19,397 bases of DNA, from assembly GCA_003489505.1 (NCBI GenBank), contig DNMA01000077.1:1-19397 (forward strand). The letters run 5' to 3'. Below, one piece after another: positions 1 to 8,938 of this stretch (the stretch's first letter is position 1; each line of letters begins with the position of its first letter). The DNA is from Legionellales bacterium. GTDB taxonomy: Bacteria; Pseudomonadota; Gammaproteobacteria; Legionellales; Legionellaceae. The translations under genes were made by a program, and so were the position numbers. Below the pieces are notes generated by a model. It was given only the letters and a program-made list of their open reading frames with translations, was not told where the DNA came from and did no database searches.

Positions 1-1
1 T

Positions 2-1369
2 GAAGAACTATTTATTTTACAAAAATGGATGCGTGCTTTAAAAGTTAATAACATTGATTTTCGTTTGAGACAAAAAGATTTCAGTGGCGATCAATACCAC
101 TTGGCACAAAGTCAAAATTCTTTGAATTATGCCGAAATTGAAAATCAAAATGCTATTTTATTATTGGGAACCCATTTGCAAAGAGAAGTCCCATTAGCAA
201 TGGCAAAAGTTCGTAAGGCATTTTTGAATGGCGCTAAAATCTGCTCTTTAAATGTTGCTGATTATCCAATGACTGCAGCAGTTCATACGTCAATTGCAGT
301 TGAACCTTTAGCATTTGAAAAACATTTATTAGCTTTGATTGAAGCACTCAAAATTAAAATTGATGACATTCCTTCATCTTGGACTAAAGACATTCAAGTT
401 GAAAAGAAACATCAAGAAATGGCTAAAGCACTGAAGGCAGATAAAGCAAGCATTATCACTGGAGCAATCTTTGAGAATCATCCACGTTATCATGTTTTAC
501 GTTATTTGATTGAACAAATTTGCAAACACACTGAAATCAAATGGGTACATTTATCAGCAGGAGCCAACACTGAAGGTGCGTGGTTTGCAGGCTTTGTTCC
601 GCATTTAGAAGCAGTAGGTCGGATTGCAGAACATCAAGGTCTTGATGTTGAAGATGCTTTAAAACAAAACCTTAAAGCTTACATCTTGCATGGTGTTGAG
701 TCTGATTATGATTTTGATGACGCAAATCTTGCCAATCAAGCTTTTGAACAAGCGGAATTTGTTGTTGCTGTGACATCTTTTAAAACAGAAAGCCTCATGC
801 GTAATGCAGATGTCTTATTACCGATGTCAACTTTTGCAGAAACATCTGGCACTTATGTCAATGTCGACAAAACCTGGCAATCTTTTGAAGGAGCTGCCCA
901 GCCTTGTGATACTGCTCGACCTGCTTGGAAAATTTATAGGGTATTGGCAAACCTAAGCCATTGCGATGGTTTCGATTATAGCTCAAGTCAAGAATTATTA
1001 GAGGAGTTAAAAAAACTATCTCCAGTAACATCTGACGCACAATACATCTTGCCAAAAGATACTGCGAAATTGTCTGAAGGCATTTATCGTGTTGCTGAGG
1101 TCGCATTATATGGTTCTGATATGTTCGTTAGACATGCGCTTCCTTTACAACATTCAGCATCAGCAGATTCAATCAATGTCAAAATCAGCTCTAAGTTAGC
1201 ACATGACTTAGGAATTAAAGAAAATCTGACTATGATTCAAGGCCATAATGAGTTAACATTGCCTGCTATACAAGACGAAGGTTTAGCAGAAAATGTAATT
1301 ATTACGCCAGCTGCTTGCAAAGAAACCAAAATATTAGGATCAAGTTTTACAGCTATTGAAATAAAATAG
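2..1369 (+). CDS. nuoG: NADH-quinone oxidoreductase subunit G, C-terminal part (5' end outside window)
   Basis: NuoG is the large iron-sulfur subunit of the peripheral arm of respiratory complex I, carrying electrons from NADH toward quinone. The frame is open from base 2, so about 455 C-terminal residues are visible; the N-terminal ferredoxin-like and cluster-binding domains lie upstream. The first ATG in this frame (position 29) is internal: the residues before it ([11 protein letters not shown]) and just after it (NNIDFRLRQ) match the interior of NuoG. What is seen is the molybdopterin-oxidoreductase-like domain, which holds no cofactor in complex I. Its late part has the family block with ETSGTYVN, then WQSF and [11 protein letters not shown]. 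It ends in TAG, 44 nt before nuoH, and a strong inverted repeat spans that stop. Identity is secure from the motifs and from the gene order nuoG-nuoH. Confidence 0.95.
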   Translation, partial: EELFILQKWMRALKVNNIDFRLRQKDFSGDQYHLAQSQNSLNYAEIENQNAILLLGTHLQREVPLAMAKVRKAFLNGAKICSLNVADYPMTAAVHTSIAVEPLAFEKHLLALIEALKIKIDDIPSSWTKDIQVEKKHQEMAKALKADKASIITGAIFENHPRYHVLRYLIEQICKHTEIKWVHLSAGANTEGAWFAGFVPHLEAVGRIAEHQGLDVEDALKQNLKAYILHGVESDYDFDDANLANQAFEQAEFVVAVTSFKTESLMRNADVLLPMSTFAETSGTYVNVDKTWQSFEGAAQPCDTARPAWKIYRVLANLSHCDGFDYSSSQELLEELKKLSPVTSDAQYILPKDTAKLSEGIYRVAEVALYGSDMFVRHALPLQHSASADSINVKISSKLAHDLGIKENLTMIQGHNELTLPAIQDEGLAENVIITPAACKETKILGSSFTAIEIK

Positions 1370-1377
1370 CTGTAAAA
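1345..1377 (+). repeat. Perfect 13-bp inverted repeat spanning the nuoG stop codon
   Basis: Bases 1345-1357 (TTTTACAGCTATT) are the exact reverse complement of 1365-1377 (AATAGCTGTAAAA), separated by a 7-nt loop. The nuoG TAG (1367-1369) lies in the 3' arm. In RNA this would form a stable hairpin about 36 nt before the nuoH start. No U-tract follows, so it is not a textbook intrinsic terminator. It could act as an RNA-processing or stability element, a partial attenuator, or a block to ribosome readthrough. The structure is seen directly; the role is inferred. Confidence 0.7.
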
Positions 1378-1413
1378 GTAGATATTAACAATAACCAAAG
1401 AAGGTCATATCAT

Positions 1414-2442
1414 ATGCTTTATGATTTAGCTACATTAATTTGGGTCATTATAAAAATTGTTGCTGTTTTGATTCCAGTCCTCATCATCGTGGCATTTTAT
1501 ACACTGGCTGAACGTAAGATTATTGGATATATCCAATTGCGTATTGGCCCTAATCGAGTGGGCTTAAGAGGGGTACTTCAACCCTTTGCGGATATTTTAA
1601 AACTAATACAAAAAGAAGTGATTATTCCTAATAAGTCCAATCGCTATTTGTTTATTGTTGCGCCATTGTTTTCCTTTATTCCGGCTGTGGTCTCTTGGGC
1701 TGTGATACCATTCGACCAAGCCATGGTTCTCGCTAATATTAATGCCGGGGTCTTGTTTTTATTTACAATGAGCTCACTAGGCGTTTACGGTATCTTAATC
1801 TCTGGATGGGCATCAAATTCTAAGTATGCGATGTTAGGTGCTTTAAGAAGTGCTGCACAAACTATTTCCTATGAAATAGCCATGGGCTTTGCTTTAGTAG
1901 GCGTACTTTTAGCTGCCGGAAGCATGAACGTAACTGATATTGTTTTATCTCAAGAGGGTGGTATTTTACACTGGTGGTTTATTCCATTATTCCCATTATT
2001 TATGGTGTTTTGGATTTCAGGTTTAGCCGAAACAAACCGAGCACCTTTTGACTTAGCAGAGGGTGAATCTGAGTTGGTCGCAGGCTTCCACGTGGAATAC
2101 TCATCAGTTGGTTTTGCGATTTTCTTTATGGCAGAATATGCCAATATGGTTCTTATTTCAGCGATGACTGTGTTGTTTTTCTTGGGTGGCTGGTTGTCTC
2201 CATTCCAAGGGATGCCATTTCTTGAAAATATCTTTTTTATTGTGCCCAATATTGCTTGGTTCTTTATTAAAGTTATCTTTTTTATGTTTGTATTTGTCTG
2301 GGTCAGAGCAACATTACCACGCTATCGCTATGATCAACTCATGCGTTTAGGTTGGAAAGTATTAATTCCAGTTACAATTGTTTGGTTGGCCGTAACCGCT
2401 ACCATGGTTATGTTAAAAGCACCCATTTGGTTTAATCATTAA
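1414..2442 (+). CDS. nuoH: NADH-quinone oxidoreductase subunit H (complex I ND1-type)
   Basis: NuoH is the membrane subunit that joins the peripheral arm to the pump modules and forms much of the quinone-binding chamber. At 342 residues it is close to the usual family size. It is very hydrophobic, with about eight or nine membrane segments. AERK (32-35) and RIGPNRVG (43-50) form the conserved first cytoplasmic loop. [20 protein letters not shown] (206-225) is the glutamate-rich loop next to the quinone site, and [15 protein letters not shown] lies near the C-terminus. The start ATG is preceded by AGAAGG about 10 nt upstream. It follows nuoG by 44 nt and precedes nuoI by 14 nt, in one operon. 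Confidence 0.97.
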   Translation: MLYDLATLIWVIIKIVAVLIPVLIIVAFYTLAERKIIGYIQLRIGPNRVGLRGVLQPFADILKLIQKEVIIPNKSNRYLFIVAPLFSFIPAVVSWAVIPFDQAMVLANINAGVLFLFTMSSLGVYGILISGWASNSKYAMLGALRSAAQTISYEIAMGFALVGVLLAAGSMNVTDIVLSQEGGILHWWFIPLFPLFMVFWISGLAETNRAPFDLAEGESELVAGFHVEYSSVGFAIFFMAEYANMVLISAMTVLFFLGGWLSPFQGMPFLENIFFIVPNIAWFFIKVIFFMFVFVWVRATLPRYRYDQLMRLGWKVLIPVTIVWLAVTATMVMLKAPIWFNH

Positions 2443-2456
2443 TAACGAGCAGCAAA

Positions 2457-2957
2457 ATGAAAAAATTTATGTCACAAGTAAATCATTATCTGCGGAGTTT
2501 TCTCTTCATTGATATTTTGAAGGGTCTACGTTTAACAGGAAAATACCTTTTCAAAAAGAAAATTACTGTTCAATTTCCTGAAGAAAAGACCCCCTTGTCA
2601 CCACGTTTTAGGGGCATGCTAGCATTAAGACGATATCCTAATGGTGAAGAGAGATGTATTGCATGTAAATTGTGCGAGGCAACTTGTCCGGCTTTGGCTA
2701 TTACCATTGAATCCGAAGAACGAGCAGATGGAAGCCGACGAACAACTCGTTATGATATTGATATGTTCAAATGTATCAATTGCGGTTTATGTGAGGAATC
2801 TTGTCCAGTTGATTCTATCGTTGTTACACCGATACAACATTATCATATGGACAGCCGTGGTCAAAATATTATGACTAAAGAAAAACTTTTAGCCATTGGT
2901 GATTTAATGGAAGAGCAAATTGCAGCCGATCGCCAAGCTGATCATCAATACCGATAA
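2457..2957 (+). CDS. nuoI: NADH-quinone oxidoreductase subunit I (2x[4Fe-4S] ferredoxin-like)
   Basis: NuoI carries two [4Fe-4S] clusters (N6a and N6b) that pass electrons toward cluster N2 and quinone in complex I. The 166-residue protein has an amphipathic N-terminal region that lies along the membrane. Two full ferredoxin motifs follow: [12 protein letters not shown] (Cys67, 70, 73, 77) and [12 protein letters not shown] (Cys106, 109, 112, 116). All eight ligands are present. The C-terminal helix ([17 protein letters not shown]) is typical of proteobacterial NuoI. The ATG at 2457 is taken as the start; its ribosome-binding site is weak (CGAG), and an in-frame ATG four codons later is a less likely alternative. 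The stop overlaps the ribosome-binding site of nuoJ. Confidence 0.97.
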   Translation: MKKFMSQVNHYLRSFLFIDILKGLRLTGKYLFKKKITVQFPEEKTPLSPRFRGMLALRRYPNGEERCIACKLCEATCPALAITIESEERADGSRRTTRYDIDMFKCINCGLCEESCPVDSIVVTPIQHYHMDSRGQNIMTKEKLLAIGDLMEEQIAADRQADHQYR

Positions 2958-2972
2958 GGATTGGACATAAGT

Positions 2973-3584
2973 ATGAGAGAATATCTTTTTCAAGCCATTT
3001 TTTATTTAAGTGCAGCATTAGCCATTTCAGGTGCTGTGGCAGTTGTTTTACAGAAAAACCCTGTTAGAGCGGTATTATCCTTAGTATTCAGCTTTTTTAT
3101 GGTTTCGATTATTTGGGTCATGTGTAATGCTGAATTTTTAGCATTAGTACTAGTACTAGTCTATGTTGGTGCTGTGATGACGCTATTCTTGTTTGTGGTC
3201 ATGATGCTCAATATTGACGTCGAGGTCGAGCAGTCATTCCCAAAAGTCGTATTTCCTATTGCTATAGCCTTATTAATTGCATTTTTAGGAATTCTGTGGT
3301 CGGTGATGCCTAAAGATTTACTAGCAAAAGCGGTTGAGCAAACTGCTGTAATGACAACTAACTCTGTGCCGAATACGGTTGCGATTGGTCAAGTTTTATA
3401 TATTGATTATATTGCACCGGTAGAATTAACTGCTTTATTATTATTAGTTGCGATTATTGCCTCCATTACGCTGGTGCATCGTGGCCCAAGAAACATCAAA
3501 CGCCAAGATGTAAAAAAACAGATCATGGTTCGCTCAAAAGACCGTGTCAAACTCGTTGATATCACTCCCGACAATAAACGATAA
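2973..3584 (+). CDS. nuoJ: NADH-quinone oxidoreductase subunit J (complex I ND6-type)
   Basis: NuoJ is a small membrane subunit of complex I (ND6 homologue) that lies between NuoH and the antiporter-like subunits and helps couple quinone chemistry to pumping. From the ATG at 2973 it is 203 residues (MREYLFQAIFYLS). It has five predicted membrane helices and the conserved segment EFLALVLVLVYVGAVMTLFLFVVMML, which contains the pi-bulge helix of ND6. The frame can be extended to a TTG at 2961. That codon touches the AAGGA ribosome-binding site (2956-2960) with no spacer and so cannot be used with it; ATG 2973 has a 12-nt spacer. The C-terminal tail is basic and cytoplasmic (HRGPRNIKRQDVKKQ). It lies 15 nt after nuoI and 9 nt before nuoK. 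Confidence 0.93.
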   Translation: MREYLFQAIFYLSAALAISGAVAVVLQKNPVRAVLSLVFSFFMVSIIWVMCNAEFLALVLVLVYVGAVMTLFLFVVMMLNIDVEVEQSFPKVVFPIAIALLIAFLGILWSVMPKDLLAKAVEQTAVMTTNSVPNTVAIGQVLYIDYIAPVELTALLLLVAIIASITLVHRGPRNIKRQDVKKQIMVRSKDRVKLVDITPDNKR

Positions 3585-3593
3585 GAGATTAAG

Positions 3594-3899
3594 ATGATAC
3601 CTATTACACATTTAATGATTTTAAGTACAATTTTATTTACCTTAGGCATTATTGGCGTCATTGTTAATCGTCGCCAGGTCATTTTATTATTGGTTTGTAT
3701 TGAGCTTTTATTAATGGCTGTGAATACAAACTTTATTGCCTTCTCCCATTATCATGGCCAAATCACAGGTCAAATTTTTGTTTTCTTTATTTTAGCGGTT
3801 GCTGCAGCAGAGGCTGCTATTGGTTTAGCAATAGTGATGTTGCTGTATCGTAAAAAAGGAAATATTAACATGATAAACATGAATGAATTGAAAGGATAA
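3594..3899 (+). CDS. nuoK: NADH-quinone oxidoreductase subunit K (complex I ND4L-type)
   Basis: NuoK is the smallest membrane pump-linked subunit of complex I, a homologue of ND4L and MrpC. The 101-residue length is standard. Three membrane helices are visible. The two buried helix glutamates needed for proton transfer are in [11 protein letters not shown] and [17 protein letters not shown]. The C-terminus ([11 protein letters not shown]) is typical. The start ATG follows the nuoJ stop by 9 nt. Its stop codon TAA shares one base with the first possible nuoL start (TAATG), indicating translational coupling. Confidence 0.96.
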   Translation: MIPITHLMILSTILFTLGIIGVIVNRRQVILLLVCIELLLMAVNTNFIAFSHYHGQITGQIFVFFILAVAAAEAAIGLAIVMLLYRKKGNINMINMNELKG

Positions 3900-5854
3900 T
3901 GATTGTGAATATGAAATTAGCCACGTTAATATGTGTATTTGCTCCTTTTATTGGAAGCATTATTGCAGGCTTTCTCAGAAAGCAAATTGGTAAAGTGGGT
4001 GCTCATTCCGTAACCATTTTAGGCTTGGCCGTCTCTTTTATTGCAGCTATTTATATTGCATGTCAGATAGGTAATATTGAAGGGAATTCATTAAATTTTA
4101 ATTTATATACATTCATCAGTGGAAGCGTTTGGTTTCCTTATCAATTCAATATTGGTTTTTTAATTGACCAGTTAACTGTACTGATGATGTTGGTGGTGAC
4201 TTTTGTATCCTTACTGGTACATATTTACAGTATTGGTTATATGGATGGTGATGATGGTTATCAGCGCTTTTTCAGCTATATTTCCTTATTTACTTTTATG
4301 ATGTTGATGTTGGTGACTGGCAATAACTTCCTGCAATTATTTTTCGGCTGGGAAGGTGTTGGTTTAGTTTCCTATTTGTTAATCGGATTTTGGTATACCC
4401 GTGAATCTGCTATTGAAGGAAGTTTAAAAGCCTTTTTGGTCAACCGTGTGGGTGATTTTGGTTTTATTCTTGGTATTGGTTTAATCATGGTCAATGTTGG
4501 ATCATTAGACTATAGCGCTTTATTCCAATCTAATTTTGCATTAGCTAATAAAAGCATTTCATTAGGATTTACAGATGTTTCACTGGTAACACTGATTTGT
4601 ATTACTTTATTTATTGGTGCGATGGGTAAATCTGCACAAATACCTTTACACGTCTGGTTACCTGAATCGATGGAAGGTCCCACACCAATTTCTGCATTAA
4701 TTCATGCTGCAACGATGGTGACTGCTGGTATCTTTATGGTATCGCGTTTATCACCTTTATTTGAGTTAAGTGAAACAGCCCGTTCATTTATTATTATTAT
4801 TGGTGCAACTGGTGCGCTGTTTATGGGATTGATTGGTATTGTCATGAACGATATCAAGCGAGTGGTAGCTTATTCCACCTTGTCTCAACTTGGCTATATG
4901 ATGGTAGCCCTTGGTGCCTCTGCATACTCTGTTGGTGTGTTTCATCTTCTAACACATGCATGTTTTAAAGCCTTGTTATTTTTAGCAGCAGGCTCAGTGA
5001 TTATGGGTATGCACCATGAACAAGATATGCAAAAAATGGGTGGCCTCAAAGAAAAGATGCCTATTACCTTTTGGACATATATGATTGGCTCTTTAGCTTT
5101 ATGTGCATTCCCCCCGTTTGCAGGGTTTTTCTCAAAAGATAGTATTATTTCTGCAGCACATCATGCACAAGTTCCAGGCCACCAATACGCTTACTGGTGT
5201 GTAGCAATTGGTGCAATGGTCACTGCTTTTTATACTTTCAGAAGCTTATTTTTAACTTTCTATGGAAAATTTAGAGGCGATGATCATACCTGGGAACATA
5301 TGCATGAATCTCCTTGGGTTGTTTGGTTACCTTTAGTGTTATTGGCGATTCCATCAGTGATTATTGGTTGGATTTTATACCACCCCATGGTGGTTTCTGA
5401 ACCGGGTTTATTAGGCCAATCTGTTGCTCATTCTGAACACTTGCATTTTGCTGCAACACCAATAAAGGCTATTTTTGAAGGTATTTTAGAACTACCATTC
5501 TGGTTATCTTTATTAGGTGCGGGCTTGGCTTGGTTCTTTTATATTTTCCGTCCAGAACTTCCCAATATCTTGGTTAAAAAGTTTTATGGTTTCTATTACA
5601 TTTTGATTAATAAATTTGGATTTGATGCTTTTAATCAATTTTTCTGGGTTAATGGTGCTAAGAATCTAGGACAATTCTTTTTTCGTTTTGGTGATCAAAA
5701 GATTATTGACGGTTATGCGGTCAATGGTTCAGCTCATGTAGTTGCAAAAATTGCATCGGCAGTTCGCCAGTTACAAACCGGGTACCTTTTCCATTATATC
5801 GCTGTAATGGTATTAGGTTTGTTAGGTATTTTATTTTGGTTTTTGCTTTCATAG
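3899..5854 (+). CDS. nuoL: NADH-quinone oxidoreductase subunit L (antiporter-like, ND5-type)
   Basis: NuoL is the distal antiporter-like pump subunit of complex I and carries the long lateral helix that runs along the membrane arm. At 651 residues it is near normal length. Key residues are present: Glu152 in GWEGVG, RVGDFGF (183-189), Lys244 and His251 in MGKSAQIPLHVWLP, His269, DIKRVVAYSTLSQLGYM (318-334), His353 and Lys357 in HACFKALLFL, and Lys413-Asp414 in FFSKDS. The C-terminal part (from about 500) fits the lateral helix and final membrane helix. The exact start is open. ATG 3899 overlaps the nuoK stop but is only 2 nt from AAAGGA (3891-3896). GTG 3905 has an ideal 8-nt spacer and ATG 3911 a 14-nt spacer. 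Confidence 0.95.
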   Translation: MIVNMKLATLICVFAPFIGSIIAGFLRKQIGKVGAHSVTILGLAVSFIAAIYIACQIGNIEGNSLNFNLYTFISGSVWFPYQFNIGFLIDQLTVLMMLVVTFVSLLVHIYSIGYMDGDDGYQRFFSYISLFTFMMLMLVTGNNFLQLFFGWEGVGLVSYLLIGFWYTRESAIEGSLKAFLVNRVGDFGFILGIGLIMVNVGSLDYSALFQSNFALANKSISLGFTDVSLVTLICITLFIGAMGKSAQIPLHVWLPESMEGPTPISALIHAATMVTAGIFMVSRLSPLFELSETARSFIIIIGATGALFMGLIGIVMNDIKRVVAYSTLSQLGYMMVALGASAYSVGVFHLLTHACFKALLFLAAGSVIMGMHHEQDMQKMGGLKEKMPITFWTYMIGSLALCAFPPFAGFFSKDSIISAAHHAQVPGHQYAYWCVAIGAMVTAFYTFRSLFLTFYGKFRGDDHTWEHMHESPWVVWLPLVLLAIPSVIIGWILYHPMVVSEPGLLGQSVAHSEHLHFAATPIKAIFEGILELPFWLSLLGAGLAWFFYIFRPELPNILVKKFYGFYYILINKFGFDAFNQFFWVNGAKNLGQFFFRFGDQKIIDGYAVNGSAHVVAKIASAVRQLQTGYLFHYIAVMVLGLLGILFWFLLS

Positions 5855-5871
5855 GCGTTGAGGATTGACAT

Positions 5872-7374
5872 ATGCCACATTACTTAAATATTTTAATTTG
5901 GTTTCCTATAATAGCTGCTTTTGCAATATTATTTTTTCCTAAAACTGCAAATCAATCAGCAAAATCTGTCGCTTTGTTGGTTGCTGTTGTTTCATTAGTC
6001 ATATCCCTTAAAATGGCTATGGCATTTAATCCTAACTTAACCGGTATGCAGTTTGTACTTGACCAAGACTGGATTACCATGCTCAATATTCGTTATCACT
6101 TAGGGGTCGATGGACTATCCTTGATCTTAATTGTATTAAGTATTTTTACGAATATTGTGGTCATTTTAGCAACTTGGAACAGTATTCATCAAAAGGTGAA
6201 TCAATATCTTGCAGCATTTTTATTCCTGCAAGGTTTATTGGTGGGTGTGTTTTCTGCCATGGATGCCATTTTATTTTATGTATTCTGGGAAGCGACATTA
6301 ATTCCTATGTATTTAATTATTGGTATTTGGGGATCAGATAGAAGAATTTACGCAGCGATTAAGTTCTTCTTATACACCTTCTTAGGTTCTATTTTAATGC
6401 TTGCCGCATTGATCTATGTCTCAAATCAAACCAATTCTTTTGATATTCAGACTATGTATGCTGCCCCATTAACATTATTTGCGCAAAAGCTTATTTTTAT
6501 TGCTTTCTTTTTAGCATTTGCTATCAAGATTCCTATGTTCCCAGTTCATACATGGTTACCTGATGCTCATACAGAAGCGCCTGCAGGTGGTTCCATTATG
6601 TTGGCGGCAATTCTTTTGAAATTAGGTGGCTATGGTTTCTTACGCTTTTCATTACCTATCGTCCCCGATGCTTGCCAGTTTTTTGCGAAATCAATGGTGA
6701 CTTTATCTCTGATTGCAGTGGTATATATTGGTTTAATTGCAGTCATCCAAAAAGATATGAAAAAGCTTATTGCTTATTCTTCAATCTCTCATATGGGTTT
6801 TGTAACATTAGGTATTTTTGGTATTTATTTGTTACCACCAGCACAAGCCTTACAAGGTGCGGCTTTATTACTTGAAGGTGCTGTTATCATCATGATTTCC
6901 CATGCATTTGTATCTAGCGGCATGTTTGCAGGCGTTGGATATGTTTATGATCGTATGCATACTCGCATGATTCATGATTTTGGTGGAATTGTTGAGTCGA
7001 TGCCTGTTTATGCAAGTTTCCTTATGCTTTTTGCTATGGCGAATGCTGGATTACCTGGAACCTCTGGATTTATTGGTGAGTTTATGGTGATTTTAGGTGC
7101 TATGCATATCAATTTCTGGGTAGCATTCTTAGCGGCAACGACATTGATATTAGGTGCAGCTTACACCTTATGGATGTATAAGCGCGTTATTTTTGGTGCA
7201 GCGGCTAACGCTAAAATTGCACAATTAAAAGATTTGACTGCTTATGAATGGATGGCATTTTTCTTGCTAGCAGTATTTGTTCTATTGATTGGCGTCTATC
7301 CAAATTGGTTAATGACTTATTTACATCAATCAATTCATCAATTAATGGTATTTGCATATAAAACTAAAATTTAA
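5872..7374 (+). CDS. nuoM: NADH-quinone oxidoreductase subunit M (antiporter-like, ND4-type)
   Basis: NuoM is the middle antiporter-like proton-pump subunit of complex I. The 500-residue protein has about 14 membrane helices. The pump residues are intact: Glu140 in FWEATLIPMY, Lys219 and His226 in AIKIPMFPVHTWLPDAH, Lys250 in ILLKLGGYG, and Glu403 in GFIGEFMVILG. DMKKLIAYSSISHMGF (295-310) is the family signature loop. The segment MISHAFVSSGMFAGVGYVYDR departs slightly from the common HGxxS form, with Ala in place of the Gly after His. GAGGA (5860-5864) lies 7 nt before the ATG. It follows nuoL by 17 nt and precedes nuoN by 11 nt. Confidence 0.97.
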   Translation: MPHYLNILIWFPIIAAFAILFFPKTANQSAKSVALLVAVVSLVISLKMAMAFNPNLTGMQFVLDQDWITMLNIRYHLGVDGLSLILIVLSIFTNIVVILATWNSIHQKVNQYLAAFLFLQGLLVGVFSAMDAILFYVFWEATLIPMYLIIGIWGSDRRIYAAIKFFLYTFLGSILMLAALIYVSNQTNSFDIQTMYAAPLTLFAQKLIFIAFFLAFAIKIPMFPVHTWLPDAHTEAPAGGSIMLAAILLKLGGYGFLRFSLPIVPDACQFFAKSMVTLSLIAVVYIGLIAVIQKDMKKLIAYSSISHMGFVTLGIFGIYLLPPAQALQGAALLLEGAVIIMISHAFVSSGMFAGVGYVYDRMHTRMIHDFGGIVESMPVYASFLMLFAMANAGLPGTSGFIGEFMVILGAMHINFWVAFLAATTLILGAAYTLWMYKRVIFGAAANAKIAQLKDLTAYEWMAFFLLAVFVLLIGVYPNWLMTYLHQSIHQLMVFAYKTKI

Positions 7375-7385
7375 GGTTATTAAAT

Positions 7386-8819
7386 ATGTTGAATCTTACA
7401 AGAGCATTTATTTTTTCATCACCGGTATTTTTAGTATTTCTTACATCTATTTTTGTCATGATGTTTGATTTATTTAAACCAAAATCAAAAGTTACTATAA
7501 TCGGTGCTCTTCTTGGAATCGCAGTTGCCATTGGGGTGACTTGCTTTTTTTATCCCAATGTCCATTCCTTGATTTGGTCTGAATTATTTATTGTGGATAA
7601 TGCAACCTACTTGATGCAAATATTTATTTTGCTGACTGTTGGTTTATCTATTTATTTTTCTTCTCACCGTTTCAAATCCTTAGATAGTGAAAGAGGGGAT
7701 ATTTTAAGTCTTTATTTATTATCAACTGTCGGTATGATGTGTTTGGTGGCAGCACAATCTTTCTTGTCTATCTATATTAGTTTAGAGCTCACTTCTTTGC
7801 CTTTATATGCGCTGGTTGCCTCACAAAGACAAAGCACAGACGCAATTGAAGCGGCAGTGAAATACTTTATCATGGGCGCAATTGCATCAGTATTTATCTT
7901 GTTTGGTATTTCAATGCTTTATGGATTAACTGGTAGTGTTGATTTAGTGAAAGTGGCTAAAATTTTAGAAATTAATGCTTCTTCACAATCTTTAATGATT
8001 TTATTCGCATTAATATTCATTATTGCTGGTGCTTCATTTAAATTGGCTTTGGTGCCATTTCATATGTGGATACCTGATGTCTACTCTGGTGCGAATCCTG
8101 TGATGACGCTATTCCTAAGTGCTGCACCAAAAATTGCAGGCTTTGCAATTTTTTTAAGACTTTCCTTGTCTGGTCTTTTCGATATTTTACCTATTACCCA
8201 TCATCTATTAGCCTTTTTAGCTTTAGTATCGATTATTTTTGGTAATCTTTGTGCTTTAGTTCAAAAAGACTTGAGACGATTATTAGCTTATTCCACAATC
8301 TCTCATATGGGTTATGCAATACTTGGTTTTGTTGCTGGTGGACAAGATGGTGAAACAGCTTCATTATTCTATATTCTTGTTTATGCTTTGATGACTGTTG
8401 CCGGATTTTCTGCAATTTTGATAGCTAAAGAAGATAAACCCTATTTATTAAAAGTCTCTGACTTACAGGGTTTAAGTAAGACTACACCTTGGTTAGCAGC
8501 GATGTTAATGATTGTCTTCTTCTCTATGGCCGGTATTCCACCTGCTATCGGTTTTTTTGCTAAATTCTTTGTAATTAGAGCATTAGTAGATTCATCGATG
8601 TATCTTTATGCAATTTTTTCATTAATTTTTGCTGTCGTTGGTACGTTCTACTATTTGAAACTTATTAAAACAATGTATTTTGATGCCCCTGAACTCAATG
8701 AGTTACCTGTTGAAGTTTCAATGGTTTCTAAGACGGTTTATGCCGTTCAAGCCTTAGCCTTGTTGGTATTGGGACTCATGCCTAATTTATTAATTAGCGC
8801 TTGTTTGGAAGCTTTTTAA
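7386..8819 (+). CDS. nuoN: NADH-quinone oxidoreductase subunit N (antiporter-like, ND2-type)
   Basis: NuoN is the proximal antiporter-like pump subunit of complex I and the last gene of the nuo operon. The 477-residue protein is highly hydrophobic with about 14 membrane helices. Conserved residues are Glu134 in LELTSLPLYALVA, Lys159 in AAVKYF, Lys219 and His226 in FKLALVPFHMWIPDVY, and Lys249 in AAPKIAGF. The signature loop DLRRLLAYSTISHMGYAILG is present. AAGG overlaps the nuoM stop and lies about 9 nt upstream of the ATG. The stop TAA is the centre of a long inverted repeat, after which transcription may end or be processed before the oxidoreductase gene 119 nt downstream. Confidence 0.97.
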   Translation: MLNLTRAFIFSSPVFLVFLTSIFVMMFDLFKPKSKVTIIGALLGIAVAIGVTCFFYPNVHSLIWSELFIVDNATYLMQIFILLTVGLSIYFSSHRFKSLDSERGDILSLYLLSTVGMMCLVAAQSFLSIYISLELTSLPLYALVASQRQSTDAIEAAVKYFIMGAIASVFILFGISMLYGLTGSVDLVKVAKILEINASSQSLMILFALIFIIAGASFKLALVPFHMWIPDVYSGANPVMTLFLSAAPKIAGFAIFLRLSLSGLFDILPITHHLLAFLALVSIIFGNLCALVQKDLRRLLAYSTISHMGYAILGFVAGGQDGETASLFYILVYALMTVAGFSAILIAKEDKPYLLKVSDLQGLSKTTPWLAAMLMIVFFSMAGIPPAIGFFAKFFVIRALVDSSMYLYAIFSLIFAVVGTFYYLKLIKTMYFDAPELNELPVEVSMVSKTVYAVQALALLVLGLMPNLLISACLEAF

Positions 8820-8831
8820 AAGCTTTCAAAC
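8803..8831 (+). repeat. 14-bp inverted repeat centred on the nuoN stop codon
   Basis: Bases 8803-8816 pair with 8818-8831 around a single central base (8817, the first base of the nuoN TAA). Every pair is Watson-Crick except 8808-8826, a G-T wobble. The core AAGCTTTT/AAAAGCTT is a perfect palindrome. In RNA a few inner pairs would open to make the loop, leaving roughly 11-12 stem pairs. No U-tract follows directly. It marks the end of the nuo coding region and may be a 3'-end or processing structure, though this is inferred. Confidence 0.65.
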
Positions 8832-8833
8832 CA

Positions 8834-8858
8834 ACCAGCTTTCACGGACGTTGCTGGT
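8834..8858 (+). terminator. Second weak hairpin after nuoN
   Basis: ACCAGC (8834-8839) pairs with GCTGGT (8853-8858) across a 13-nt loop, just after the stop-codon inverted repeat. The two in tandem could form a nuo 3'-end structure, but no run of T follows the stem, so intrinsic termination is doubtful. Confidence 0.3.
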
Positions 8859-8859
8859 G

Positions 8860-8890
8860 TTGCATTCTGAAGGATATCTAATTTTATAAG
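8860..8890 (+). promoter_or_regulatory. Possible weak promoter before the FAD oxidoreductase gene
   Basis: TTGCAT (8860-8865) is followed after 19 nt by TATAAG (8885-8890), or after 17 nt by the poorer TTTATA. TTGCAT is the same -35-like hexamer found before the initiator tRNA. The downstream leader is very AT-rich and ends in AGGGG (8930-8934) 4 nt before the ATG. The spacing is poor, so this is only a candidate; the gene could also be read through from nuo. Confidence 0.25.
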
Positions 8891-8938
8891 ATTACTTTAT
8901 ATGAAATTCAAATAATAAATATAAGGTATAGGGGTCTT

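Noticed and set aside
858..1106. Reverse-strand open frame of 82 codons inside nuoG
   Set aside because: It lies wholly within the conserved nuoG frame, has no ribosome-binding site and resembles no protein family; it is a shadow of the real gene.
1950..2249. Reverse-strand open frame of 99 codons inside nuoH
   Set aside because: It is antisense to the conserved NuoH quinone loop and shows no family resemblance or start signal.
2961..2972. TTG at 2961 as the nuoJ start
   Set aside because: It directly abuts the AAGGA ribosome-binding site with no spacer; ATG 2973 gives a workable spacing and a normal NuoJ N-terminus.
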